Positions 1 to 7,040 of a stretch of DNA of 10,224 bases are shown here, piece by piece. The notes under the pieces are model-generated. The model was given only the letters and a program-made list of their open reading frames with translations. It made no database searches and was not told where the DNA came from. The translations under genes were made by a program, and so were the position numbers. Source of the stretch: JBMYQA01 sp049600855 (GTDB lineage: Bacteria > Bacteroidota > Bacteroidia > Cytophagales > Flammeovirgaceae); NCBI GenBank assembly GCA_049600855.1, contig JBMYQA010000224.1, positions 1 through 10,224 on the forward strand, given 5' to 3'. Position 1 is the first letter of the stretch. Every line of letters begins with the position of its first letter.

Positions 1-16
1 AAGGCTCAGAAGCCTT
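1..16. repeat. Small perfect hairpin at the window edge
   Basis: AAGGCT at 1-6 and AGCCTT at 11-16 form a perfect 6-bp stem with a 4-nt loop. It lies about 180 nt downstream of the last gene of the left cluster and may be part of a terminator or of a larger structure, but the sequence that would follow it on the minus strand lies outside the window. The rest of 1-197 is AT-rich and shows no supportable gene. Confidence 0.4.
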
Positions 17-180
17 GAATAGCAGATTTAAGTGTTAAACCATCGGGTAGAGTAGCTAAAATTTTTACTTCCAGTTGAAATATTAGACAATCTCTATATT
101 AAAACTACAAAAATCTATCGTGCATTTCCTATGAAACCTTATTTTATTCGTTGTTACTGATGACAATACTCCTTTTCAAT

Positions 181-218
181 TTAAGTAGATAAGTCGCTTA
201 TTCCGTTTCTCTACTTAA
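181..218 (-). repeat. Hairpin spanning the stop codon of the WecE-like gene
   Basis: TTAAGTAGA (181-189) pairs perfectly with TCTACTTAA (210-218). Inside it, TAAG (190-193) pairs with CTTA (197-200) around a 3-nt loop. The TAA stop codon (198-200 on the plus strand as tta) lies in the inner stem. On the minus strand the stem is followed by ATTGAAAAGG and not by a T run, so this is not a standard intrinsic terminator. It may stabilise the 3' end of the transcript or act as a weak terminator; the role is inferred. Confidence 0.5.
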
Positions 219-1361
219 GTTATTATCGCTGTAAAAACTAACAATCGCTTTTGTGATGCGCTCGATGTCCTTTTCTGTCAGTTCATAAAATAAGGGCAAA
301 CGAATGAGGCAATTAGCGAATTGATCGCAATTGGGTAATTGCCTCCCATCATGTTTCGACGCATAAAAGGGACTCTCATGCAAGGCTAAGTAGTGAAATA
401 CGGCATGAATCTGCTGTGCGCGCAAATGTTGGATTAATTGATCTCTTTCTGCCAAATTGCTCGTCAACACGTAAAAAATATTTCCATTAAATGCCCCATA
501 TGCTGGTGTTACAGGCAGGGTAATTTTCCCTTCATTTTCTATTTTTTTTAACTTAGCATAATAACACTGCCACAAGTGCTTTCGCTTGGTTTGAATATCA
601 TCCAATTCCTCAAGTTGGGCAAACAAAAAAGCGGCAGTGATGTCTGAAGGTAAAAAAGAAGAGCCAATATCTACCCATTCATATTTTTGCACTTCCCCTC
701 GGAAAAAGGCAGAGCGATTAGTCCCTTTTTCCCAAATCACTTCTGCACGTGCTATAAACTGCTCATCGTTAATGGCTAACATTCCCCCTTCCCCGCTAAT
801 GATATTTTTAGTTTCATGAAAAGAAAAAGTCGCTAAATGCCCCATACTGCCTAAAGGGTGCTCTTTATAGTATGCATCAATGGCTTGTGCCGCATCTTCC
901 ACTACAAATAACGCGTGCCGATGAGCAATCTCCAGGATGCGATCCATGTCACAGGCCATTCCGCCATAATGCACCACCACAATTGCTTTAGTCTGTGCTG
1001 TAATCAACGCTTCGAGCTGGGTAGCATCTATATTCGGGTGGTCGCTACAACTGTCGGCAAATACAATTTTTGCCCCTCGCAACACAAACGCATTAGCGGT
1101 AGAAACAAAAGTATAAGCTGGCATGATCACCTCATCACCAGCTTGGATGTCCATCAATAAGGCAGCCATTTCTAAGGCATCAGTGCAAGAAGTCGTAAGC
1201 AAACATTTTTTAAAGCCATATTTTGATTCAAAAAATTGCTGGCATTTTTGGGTAAACTTTCCATTGCCTGATATTTTCCCAGAATGCACGGCTTCATACA
1301 TGTAATGCGCTTCTTTGCCTGTTAAGTATGGCTTATTGTAAGGAATAAAGTTTTTTTCCAT
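198..1361 (-). CDS. wecE: WecE/RffA-like dTDP-4-amino-4,6-dideoxygalactose transaminase
   Basis: This is a PLP-dependent sugar aminotransferase of the DegT/DnrJ/EryC1/StrS family, 387 residues, close to the usual WecE length of about 376. Family members transfer an amino group from glutamate to C4 of dTDP-4-keto-6-deoxyglucose, giving dTDP-4-amino-4,6-dideoxygalactose (dTDP-Fuc4N). The sequence follows WecE throughout: the N-terminal IPYNKPYLTG, PGDEV-like AGDEVIMPAYTFVSTANAFV (about 74-93), VVEDAAQA with the PLP-contacting Asp156, and FSFHETKN with the Schiff-base Lys185, then EKGTNRSAFFRG and DIGSSFLPSD. The ATG start at 1361 is only 3 nt after the stop of the acyltransferase gene, so the two are almost certainly translated from one message. 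It is the second sugar aminotransferase of the cluster and the last gene. In enterobacteria WecE serves enterobacterial common antigen; here the sugar acceptor is unknown. Family assignment is firm, exact substrate less so. Confidence 0.9.
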   Translation of the reverse strand: MEKNFIPYNKPYLTGKEAHYMYEAVHSGKISGNGKFTQKCQQFFESKYGFKKCLLTTSCTDALEMAALLMDIQAGDEVIMPAYTFVSTANAFVLRGAKIVFADSCSDHPNIDATQLEALITAQTKAIVVVHYGGMACDMDRILEIAHRHALFVVEDAAQAIDAYYKEHPLGSMGHLATFSFHETKNIISGEGGMLAINDEQFIARAEVIWEKGTNRSAFFRGEVQKYEWVDIGSSFLPSDITAAFLFAQLEELDDIQTKRKHLWQCYYAKLKKIENEGKITLPVTPAYGAFNGNIFYVLTSNLAERDQLIQHLRAQQIHAVFHYLALHESPFYASKHDGRQLPNCDQFANCLIRLPLFYELTEKDIERITKAIVSFYSDNNLSRETE

Positions 1362-1364
1362 GCG

Positions 1365-2156
1365 TTACTCAAAAGGGATAAACTTTGCCTTTTCTGGCAA
1401 TAAGAACTTCATAAAAGCAATTTCCTCTTCACTTTGGGTTTTCTTATATTTTCGAGTAGAAACATCAAAATAACTGATATCATCCTCAAAATTAACAGCT
1501 TCCGTATGCTTTACAACCGCCAACTTGGTATTTGGTTGGAACCTGTGTAAATAAGCAGTCATTCGCTCAAACTTTTCCGCTACCGTCACTTCAGTAAACT
1601 GATACCCCAATTTATGAGAAATGGATTTTGCAGGGTTACCTGCATAGATTTCATTGTATTGCATGTCTTGTGTAATCACTGAGCCTGCCAAAGCCATTGA
1701 TTTATCGGCAGCTTGAATGGGGGAAACAATGCAATGGCCAACAAACCACACATCATTGCCCACTTGCAATTTTCCATCCGACAAAAAACGACAGCCTTCT
1801 AAAGTATCCCCATATTTGATGTGACTCCACAATTGAGAATGTGCGCCAATCCCACAGTTATTCCCAATCTCCACTCCCCCAATCGAGTCAATAATGGTGT
1901 ATTGACCAATCCAAGCATTGTGCCCGATATGACAGGGCTGGTAGCCGTGAATGTTACCGTGATGATGGATTTTCCCATAATCACCCATTGAAAATTCATC
2001 ACAAATGATCTGTACCTCATCGCCAATATACACTTGATCACCCAAGACAATCTTCTTGGCCTTGCCATGAATCCCTCGAATGTGTGCTTTTGGGGAAATA
2101 AACGTACCATTTCCAATCAGCAACTCTTCTGCTTCAATGTTCGGATGTTTGCTCAT
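1365..2156 (-). CDS. Left-handed beta-helix (hexapeptide repeat) acyltransferase
   Basis: The protein has 263 residues from the ATG at 2156. Hexapeptide-repeat turns run through about residues 13-175, for example IGNGTFIS, LGDQVYIGDEVQI, IGHNAWIGQYTII, IGNNCGIGAHSQLW and VGNDVWFVGHCIVS, closing with the typical YAGNPAKSI (171-179). Such trimeric enzymes move an acetyl or other acyl group from CoA (or ACP) to an amine or hydroxyl, often on nucleotide sugars; His112 in LWSHIKYGD is a possible catalytic base. About 85 further C-terminal residues, mixed and charged and ending LPEKAKFIPFE, are outside the repeat and not recognised. A TTG one codon upstream (2159) is a less likely start. The gene overlaps the glycosyltransferase by 23 nt and ends 3 nt before the WecE-like gene, so its likely substrate is the amino sugar made by one of the two aminotransferases. 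N- versus O-acylation cannot be told. Confidence 0.85.
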   Translation of the reverse strand: MSKHPNIEAEELLIGNGTFISPKAHIRGIHGKAKKIVLGDQVYIGDEVQIICDEFSMGDYGKIHHHGNIHGYQPCHIGHNAWIGQYTIIDSIGGVEIGNNCGIGAHSQLWSHIKYGDTLEGCRFLSDGKLQVGNDVWFVGHCIVSPIQAADKSMALAGSVITQDMQYNEIYAGNPAKSISHKLGYQFTEVTVAEKFERMTAYLHRFQPNTKLAVVKHTEAVNFEDDISYFDVSTRKYKKTQSEEEIAFMKFLLPEKAKFIPFE

Positions 2157-3093
2157 CAATATTTAGCGATTTTTGGGTGATGTAAACTGGCCGATCTTGC
2201 GATTGCTCAAAGGTTTTTCCAACATACAAACCGATGAGTCCTAACAGAAAAATAATCAACCCAGCTAAAAACCAAATTGAAATAATTAAACTGGCATATC
2301 CAGGTACCACAATGATTCCTTGATAGTATTTATAGAGATTAAATAAGCCAAATAAAAAGGCAAATCCAGCAATGGCTATTCCCAGTTTCATGGTTAAGCG
2401 TAAGGGTTTATCGGTAAAAGAAACTAAAATGTCAATGGCTAAACTCAATAGTTTTCCAATGCTGTACGAACTCCTTCCCTCTGGTCGCTTTTGGTGTTGG
2501 ATTTCTACGCTTTCCTGAGCAAAACCCACTAAGCGTACCATCAAGGGGAAAACAATGCGTGTTTTTCGGTAGGTTAGTATGGCTTTCACGACTCGTTGGT
2601 GATAAATGCCAAAGTTGGCAATGCGTGAATCAAGTGAAACTTCTGTCAAATACGATAACACCTTGAAAAATAACTTAGACACACTTCGCTTCCACCAACC
2701 ATCTTGGCGATTGATTCGCTTGGCAAACACCACTTCACATGCTAGTTGTTGTGCTTTTTGGTATAGTTCAGTGATGGCTTCTGGCGGATCTTGTAAATCG
2801 CAATCCATCACCACTACCCATTCTCCTTTGGCCTGTTCTAAGCCAGCAATAATGGCCTGATGTTGTCCAAAGTTTTTACTGAGTTTAATGCCTTTTACTT
2901 GTTGATGCGTTTTACATTGCGCCTCAATTTTTGTCCATGAATCGTCTAAACTGGCATCTTCTACCAAAATGATCTCAAAAGCAGGGGTAATTTCAGCCAA
3001 TGTGTTCATCAATCGGTTGACTAATGGTTCAACCAAGGCTTCCGCCTGATAAACGGGACTAACTACTGATATGTGAATGTGCTGCTTATTCAA
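2134..3093 (-). CDS. GtrB/ArnC-like family 2 glycosyltransferase with two C-terminal membrane helices
   Basis: A GT-A glycosyltransferase of 319 residues of the polyprenyl-phosphate (dolichol-phosphate mannosyltransferase-like) type. Seen in order: ISVVSPVYQ (8-16), VEDASLDDS (44-52), LSKNFGQHQA (71-80), the metal-binding MDCDLQDPPE (96-105, Asp97 and Asp99), RPEGRSSYSIGKL (203-215), then two hydrophobic helices at about 234-258 and 266-292. Known relatives load a sugar from a nucleotide onto undecaprenyl phosphate at the cytoplasmic face of the inner membrane, for later flipping and transfer to lipid A, O-antigen or other surface glycans. The start is a TTG at 3093: an in-frame TGA lies two codons upstream and the next Met is residue 29, inside the catalytic fold. 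The gene lies 32 nt after the FdtB-like gene and overlaps the acyltransferase gene, so it probably carries the acylated amino sugar. The precise sugar is inferred. Confidence 0.88.
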   Translation of the reverse strand: MNKQHIHISVVSPVYQAEALVEPLVNRLMNTLAEITPAFEIILVEDASLDDSWTKIEAQCKTHQQVKGIKLSKNFGQHQAIIAGLEQAKGEWVVVMDCDLQDPPEAITELYQKAQQLACEVVFAKRINRQDGWWKRSVSKLFFKVLSYLTEVSLDSRIANFGIYHQRVVKAILTYRKTRIVFPLMVRLVGFAQESVEIQHQKRPEGRSSYSIGKLLSLAIDILVSFTDKPLRLTMKLGIAIAGFAFLFGLFNLYKYYQGIIVVPGYASLIISIWFLAGLIIFLLGLIGLYVGKTFEQSQDRPVYITQKSLNIDEQTSEH

Positions 3094-3125
3094 TATTCAA
3101 ATGCTAAAACAAGGTCATGTTCGTT

Positions 3126-4238
3126 TTATAACGAAACTTTGGGTTCAAAACTATTGATTTGCTGAATAATATAAGCGACTTCTTCATCCGTAAGGTGTGG
3201 CGCAATGGGAATGCTTAAAATTTCTTGGGAAAGTTGTTCCGAAATGGGCAAGTGCAACGCATTTAATTCAGGGTAAGCAGGTTGTTGATGAATGGGGATC
3301 GGATAATGAATCAGACTAGGAATAGCTGCTTTTTCTAAAAAATGCTTAAGCTCATCTCGATAAGTTGATCGAATCACAAATTGATGCCACACCGATTGAT
3401 GCGCTGCTGAATGAATGGGTAATTGGATCAATGGATGATTGATGGCGTTGAGGTATTGGTAGGCAATGGTGCTTCTCCGCTGATTTTCTCGGTCCAAGTA
3501 CTTCAATCGGACACGCAATAAAGCTGCCTGAAGCTCACTCATCCGACTATTAATCCCTTGATAATCAATCTGATATTTAGTTCCCCCATAATTCCGCAGG
3601 CTCCTTATCACTTCAGCTAATGCATCGTCATTCGTAACCACCGCTCCTGCATCAGCCATAGCACCTAAATTTTTTACGGGATAAAAGCTGAATGCAGCGG
3701 CCTGTCCAATAGTTCCTGCTAACTTCCCTCTAAACTTCGCTCCATGTGCCTGTGCTGCATCTTCTATCATGAGGATACCCCGCTCTTGAAGGAAGGGACG
3801 AATCGACTCAACATCTGCGACTCTTCCATATAAGTGCACAGGTATAATGGCTTTTGTTTGAGCAGTAATTGCCTTTTCAATTTCAGGTGCATCGAGGTTA
3901 AATGAATGTGGATTAGGTTCAGCTACTTTAAGTTTCAAGCCGTTTTTGGTCACCGCCAAGGCCGTTGCCACAAAGGTATTTGCAGGGATGAGCACTTCAT
4001 CACCATCTTTTAATTGCCCCAATTCCTTATGAGCCATGAGTATCAGTTGCAAGGCATCGAACCCATTGGCTACACCAATGCAATGTTTCACCTTACAATA
4101 ACGCGCAAACGCTGCTTCAAATTCCGTTAATCGTTCCCCAAACAAATACCAACCCGAATGAATCACTTCATTAGCTGCTTGAATCAACTCGGATTGATAC
4201 GCTTGAACTTGTTTAGGAATGTTCGTGAATTGGGGCAT
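3126..4238 (-). CDS. FdtB/QdtB-like dTDP-3-amino-3,6-dideoxyhexose transaminase
   Basis: A DegT/DnrJ/EryC1/StrS aminotransferase of 370 residues, the usual length. The pattern SGWYLFGERLTEFE (28-41), GVANGFDALQLIL (55-67), DEVLIPANTFVATALAV (80-96), MIEDAAQAHGA with PLP-contacting Asp160, and FSFYPVKNLGAMADAGAVVT with Schiff-base Lys189, resembles FdtB/QdtB enzymes. Those aminate C3 of dTDP-3-keto-6-deoxy-hexoses to give dTDP-Fuc3N or dTDP-Qui3N. It is clearly paralogous to the WecE-like enzyme at the other end of the cluster but of a different subgroup. The dTDP-3,4-ketoisomerase (FdtA/QdtA) that normally supplies its substrate is not in the window, so activity at C4 or on another keto sugar remains possible. 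The ATG at 4238 is preceded by a two-tier hairpin with no T tract, and no good promoter is seen, which suggests co-transcription with the upstream fusion gene. Confidence 0.85.
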   Translation of the reverse strand: MPQFTNIPKQVQAYQSELIQAANEVIHSGWYLFGERLTEFEAAFARYCKVKHCIGVANGFDALQLILMAHKELGQLKDGDEVLIPANTFVATALAVTKNGLKLKVAEPNPHSFNLDAPEIEKAITAQTKAIIPVHLYGRVADVESIRPFLQERGILMIEDAAQAHGAKFRGKLAGTIGQAAAFSFYPVKNLGAMADAGAVVTNDDALAEVIRSLRNYGGTKYQIDYQGINSRMSELQAALLRVRLKYLDRENQRRSTIAYQYLNAINHPLIQLPIHSAAHQSVWHQFVIRSTYRDELKHFLEKAAIPSLIHYPIPIHQQPAYPELNALHLPISEQLSQEILSIPIAPHLTDEEVAYIIQQINSFEPKVSL

Positions 4239-4245
4239 TTAAAGT

Positions 4246-4280
4246 CAGAATGGTTTCTACGAAGGTAGAATCAAATTCTG
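4246..4280 (-). promoter_or_regulatory. Two-tier hairpin in the leader of the FdtB-like gene
   Basis: Outer arms CAGAAT (4246-4251) and ATTCTG (4275-4280) and inner arms TTCTAC (4255-4260) and GTAGAA (4265-4270) are all perfect complements, with a GAAG loop and short internal bulges. On the transcribed (minus) strand a run of six T precedes the structure and the ATG follows its end by only 7 nt, so the fold would sit next to or over the ribosome-binding region. No T tract follows, so it is not an intrinsic terminator. A role in translation control or in message processing between the fusion gene and the sugar genes is inferred. Confidence 0.5.
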
Positions 4281-4366
4281 AAAAAACATGAAGTGCTTGT
4301 CTAAAGTTTTCACATTGAAGATACCATGTGTTTGTTTTAGCCAATGCACATCAGTTTAGCAAACCG

Positions 4367-6784
4367 TTAAGAATAACTCATTGATTCCAACACGGCCATT
4401 GAATAATGCTCCATGGCTTGCACAAAAGCACAAACTTTTTGCGCTTTGGCTCCCACTTTTTTCTTTTCCAGCCCTGCAGTAAATGCTAAATCAACCACAT
4501 TACATCCGAGAGCTTTCCCACGCATTACCGTTTGGTAAAGTGCCTGTTTATACGTATTGTGCGTACGCACATAGTCATAGTCAAGTCCCACAATTAAGGC
4601 AGAATAGGTTTGATGATTTCGTTGACTAATCATACAACCAATCAGCTGATTTGTGGCCTTTCCTTGTTCATCTTTCAAATACAGTTGAATGATGTCGTAA
4701 GCGTCATCTTGGCAAACCTTTTCAAAGAATTCGATTGGTAAGGGAAATACATTCAGTTCATAAGCACGATCAAATACTTGGTTATATAAATCGTACATCT
4801 CATGGATTTCTTTAATAGAACTCGGCTGACTAAAATCAATCGAAAATTTATGTTCGTGGGCTAATACCTCTTTTTTAACATTGTAGCGGTATTTCTGTCC
4901 AAGTCGCTTTAAATAATCGGTTTGGTTTGTCCAGGTCAAATCTTCTAAGCGATAATTCGTGGGCAATTCCATTTTAACCAATCCTAAGTCACGGAAATGC
5001 GCTTCAAGTTCAGGAGAGATTGTTTCAGGAAACTCTCGCAATAACAGTTTGCTTGCTTGTACTTCCTCCACCCGATGTTGTAACTGCTCTAGTAGAAGTG
5101 ATACCGCTTTTTTCCATTGAGCGTGCTTGAGATCCACATAAAGGTGCTCTCCTTTGGTCATCATAGCGCCGAGCATCACTTGGCGAGAGGTCAAGAAATA
5201 AGGTTCTAGCTTTCGGTGAGCTTCGACTTTCTGAGAAATCTCAGCCTTAGCTAGCATATCATCCTTCAATAGTGCATCGGTGTAAAAGGTCATGAGTACT
5301 ACCTCATCGTGTTGATCTTTTACCATCATGTAGCGAAATTGCCATTGGTTTTCAATCAGCTCTTGCTGCGAAAATAACTGCTCTAGCAAACGTAAATTGG
5401 CATGATTTAGATTTCCCTTCCCAGCAAAAAACTGATCCCATTGCGCCACAGGAATGTCAACAATGCTTGAAAATATGCTCACATGAAGTTGCTCTTCTTG
5501 AGGTTTTGCCTTACTTACTTTTGTTCCAACCACCTCAAACTCAGGAATGCGAAAGGAACGCGCAATCTCTTTGTAGGAGGTATTTTGTTCGGTAACTACT
5601 GCGGTATAATGCCGCTGAATGGACTCCAATAATTGATCTACATCTTGTTTCGTTAAATGATTATTGAGCATAAACCGTAGACCTCCGCGTTTCATGGGAA
5701 CTGCTGGAAACCCAGCCATATTTAGGTATAATCCATCATTCATAATGCGCTGATTCAACGCGGTAATCATTTTCTGTCCTCCTACAGGAATAAAGAAAAG
5801 TGGCGAATGTGCAGGAGCATATTGAGGCAAACCACGCTTTTCCAAGCCTTCATTGGTATAGCTAATTAAATCGGCTAGCTTGTTTTGATGAAGTTGAATT
5901 TCATCTGAACAATGTAGCTTTACCGAAGCCAACGCAGCTCCCAACATAGGTGGTTGGATGGGACCAGAGAAGATCAACGTACTGCCACACTTCCGTACCT
6001 GTTGAGCCATCTGCTTGTTAGGGAATAATACTAAACCCCCTGCTGAAGCAAATGATTTATTTAAAGAAGTAGCCATCACCATGCGAGGGTGATGGGCAAT
6101 TTGGCTCCTGACATATCCCATTCCATTTTTACCCGTCCAGCCCATGCCGTGTGCATCATCAATGTATAGGTGCAATTGCTTGTATTGTTCCAGCAATTGA
6201 AAAAGCGGTTGCATGGGTGCAAAATCGCCATACATGGAGTAAATGCCATCTGCGAGGTACCAAATTTTGCGATGCTTATTACGCAATTTTTGAATTTTAT
6301 CTTCGAGTTGTTCCATCGAGTTGTGGCGAATCACATGAATGGGTACTTTGTTTGTCTTTAACAATTGACTAGCCATTTGAACACTCGAATGCACTTGTAA
6401 ATCTAAGATCACCGCATCTTCAGCATCTATGATGACGGGTAAGGTTGCTAAATGCCCTAATGTTGTGCTAGCAGTGACGATGGCAGGTTGTCCAAATAAT
6501 GCTTCGAACTGAGTTTCTAACTCATGATACTGCCCAATCGAAAGATAGGTGCGAGAAGAAGAAAATTGTGTGCCATATTTTTGGACGGCCTGCATAACTC
6601 CTTCAACGAGCTTGGGATGCTTTTCTAATCCTAAGTAACTACATGAACCAAAATTGATGTAATTCTTTCCATTAATCAAGACGGTTCGTCCATTGAGGGT
6701 TTCATCTTCTGTATGATGATAGACTAAACCACGAGCCAAGCCATAATCCATTGCTTGGGTAATAGCAGAAATAATTGCTGACAT
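4367..6784 (-). CDS. Alpha-oxoamine synthase fused to a GNAT/FemAB-like acyltransferase
   Basis: An 805-residue two-domain protein from the ATG at 6784; a TTG at 6805 would add seven residues. Residues about 1-395 are a PLP alpha-oxoamine synthase (BioF, KBL, ALA synthase, serine palmitoyltransferase family), which condenses an amino acid with an acyl thioester, losing CO2. Visible landmarks are SCSYLGLEKHP, DLQVHSS (His132, ring stacking on PLP), ADGIYSMYGD, YIDDAHGMGWTGKNGMG (Asp209, His212) and SLNKSFASAGG (Schiff-base Lys243). Residues about 430-805 form a GNAT-type region like Acetyltransf_6/FemAB-like proteins, with a typical end (ALYQTVMRGKALGCNVVDLA, then KKKVGAKAQ). Each half is full length, so this is a true bifunctional architecture, a type I know from databases without an assigned product. 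No biotin genes are nearby. Substrates are unknown; the acyltransferase may acylate the aminoketone formed by the first domain. It heads the left gene run. Confidence 0.88.
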   Translation of the reverse strand: MSAIISAITQAMDYGLARGLVYHHTEDETLNGRTVLINGKNYINFGSCSYLGLEKHPKLVEGVMQAVQKYGTQFSSSRTYLSIGQYHELETQFEALFGQPAIVTASTTLGHLATLPVIIDAEDAVILDLQVHSSVQMASQLLKTNKVPIHVIRHNSMEQLEDKIQKLRNKHRKIWYLADGIYSMYGDFAPMQPLFQLLEQYKQLHLYIDDAHGMGWTGKNGMGYVRSQIAHHPRMVMATSLNKSFASAGGLVLFPNKQMAQQVRKCGSTLIFSGPIQPPMLGAALASVKLHCSDEIQLHQNKLADLISYTNEGLEKRGLPQYAPAHSPLFFIPVGGQKMITALNQRIMNDGLYLNMAGFPAVPMKRGGLRFMLNNHLTKQDVDQLLESIQRHYTAVVTEQNTSYKEIARSFRIPEFEVVGTKVSKAKPQEEQLHVSIFSSIVDIPVAQWDQFFAGKGNLNHANLRLLEQLFSQQELIENQWQFRYMMVKDQHDEVVLMTFYTDALLKDDMLAKAEISQKVEAHRKLEPYFLTSRQVMLGAMMTKGEHLYVDLKHAQWKKAVSLLLEQLQHRVEEVQASKLLLREFPETISPELEAHFRDLGLVKMELPTNYRLEDLTWTNQTDYLKRLGQKYRYNVKKEVLAHEHKFSIDFSQPSSIKEIHEMYDLYNQVFDRAYELNVFPLPIEFFEKVCQDDAYDIIQLYLKDEQGKATNQLIGCMISQRNHQTYSALIVGLDYDYVRTHNTYKQALYQTVMRGKALGCNVVDLAFTAGLEKKKVGAKAQKVCAFVQAMEHYSMAVLESMSYS

Positions 6785-6832
6785 GCTTTTAAAGTTTATA
6801 GACAAGTTTCAAGTTTATACCAATGCTTTTAA
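6783..6832. repeat. Paired direct repeats around the fusion-gene start
   Basis: ATGCTTTTAA occurs at 6783-6792 and again at 6823-6832, and AAGTTTATA occurs at 6792-6800 and 6811-6819. The two repeat pairs flank the TTG at 6805 and cover the ATG at 6784. They may be regulator-binding sequence, or a small local duplication; AT-rich chance similarity is also possible. Confidence 0.35.
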
Positions 6833-6867
6833 CCGCTTTTCTCTAAGAGACTTTTGAGTTAAAAGCT

Positions 6868-6883
6868 GATGATTGAAATCATC
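6868..6883. repeat. Inverted repeat GATGATT-GA-AATCATC
   Basis: Seven-base arms (6868-6874 and 6877-6883) are perfect complements around a 2-nt centre, too tight for a good RNA hairpin but well shaped for a dimeric DNA-binding protein. It lies about 85-100 nt upstream of the fusion-gene ATG, close to a one-mismatch -7 word (6889-6896). Operator function is inferred. Confidence 0.4.
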
Positions 6884-6926
6884 GTGATCAATGTTATAAC
6901 ACGCAGTAAACCCATTACCCTACCCT

Positions 6927-6946
6927 ATGCAAAAATATTTTTGCAT
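6927..6946. promoter_or_regulatory. 20-bp perfect palindrome, possible operator
   Basis: The half-site ATGCAAAAAT at 6927-6936 is followed directly by its exact complement at 6937-6946. The palindrome places TATTTTTG, a full match to the Bacteroidota -7 pattern TAnnTTTG, on both strands. It lies about 140 nt upstream of the fusion-gene start. A regulator binding here could block or direct transcription of the fusion gene and the sugar genes behind it. No -33 TTG is seen at 19-21 nt on either side, so an operator is a better guess than a core promoter. Confidence 0.5.
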
Positions 6947-7040
6947 GGATAAATGTCTCTCTTTAATTTGAGTAGATTTTCAGGAGATGCAGGGGAGCAT
7001 CAATGAAAAGGAAAGAAGATGAGGAAGGTTTTATAACAAC

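Noticed and set aside
915..1160. Plus-strand reading frame of 81 codons within the WecE-like gene
   Set aside because: It is wholly antisense to a firmly identified aminotransferase and has no domain of its own.
1799..2116. Minus-strand 105-codon frame inside the beta-helix acyltransferase
   Set aside because: It is an alternative frame of a well-supported hexapeptide-repeat gene and lacks any recognisable pattern.
4239..4366. Intrinsic terminator between the fusion gene and the FdtB-like gene
   Set aside because: The only good hairpin (4246-4280) has its T run before, not after, the stem on the transcribed strand, and the weak ATGTG/CACAT and GTTT/AAAC pairs are too short.
4367..6784. Calling the fusion gene bioF, kbl or serine palmitoyltransferase
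   Set aside because: The fold and PLP residues are shared by the entire family, no biotin or threonine genes are adjacent, and the extra acyltransferase half does not fit any of these single-domain enzymes.
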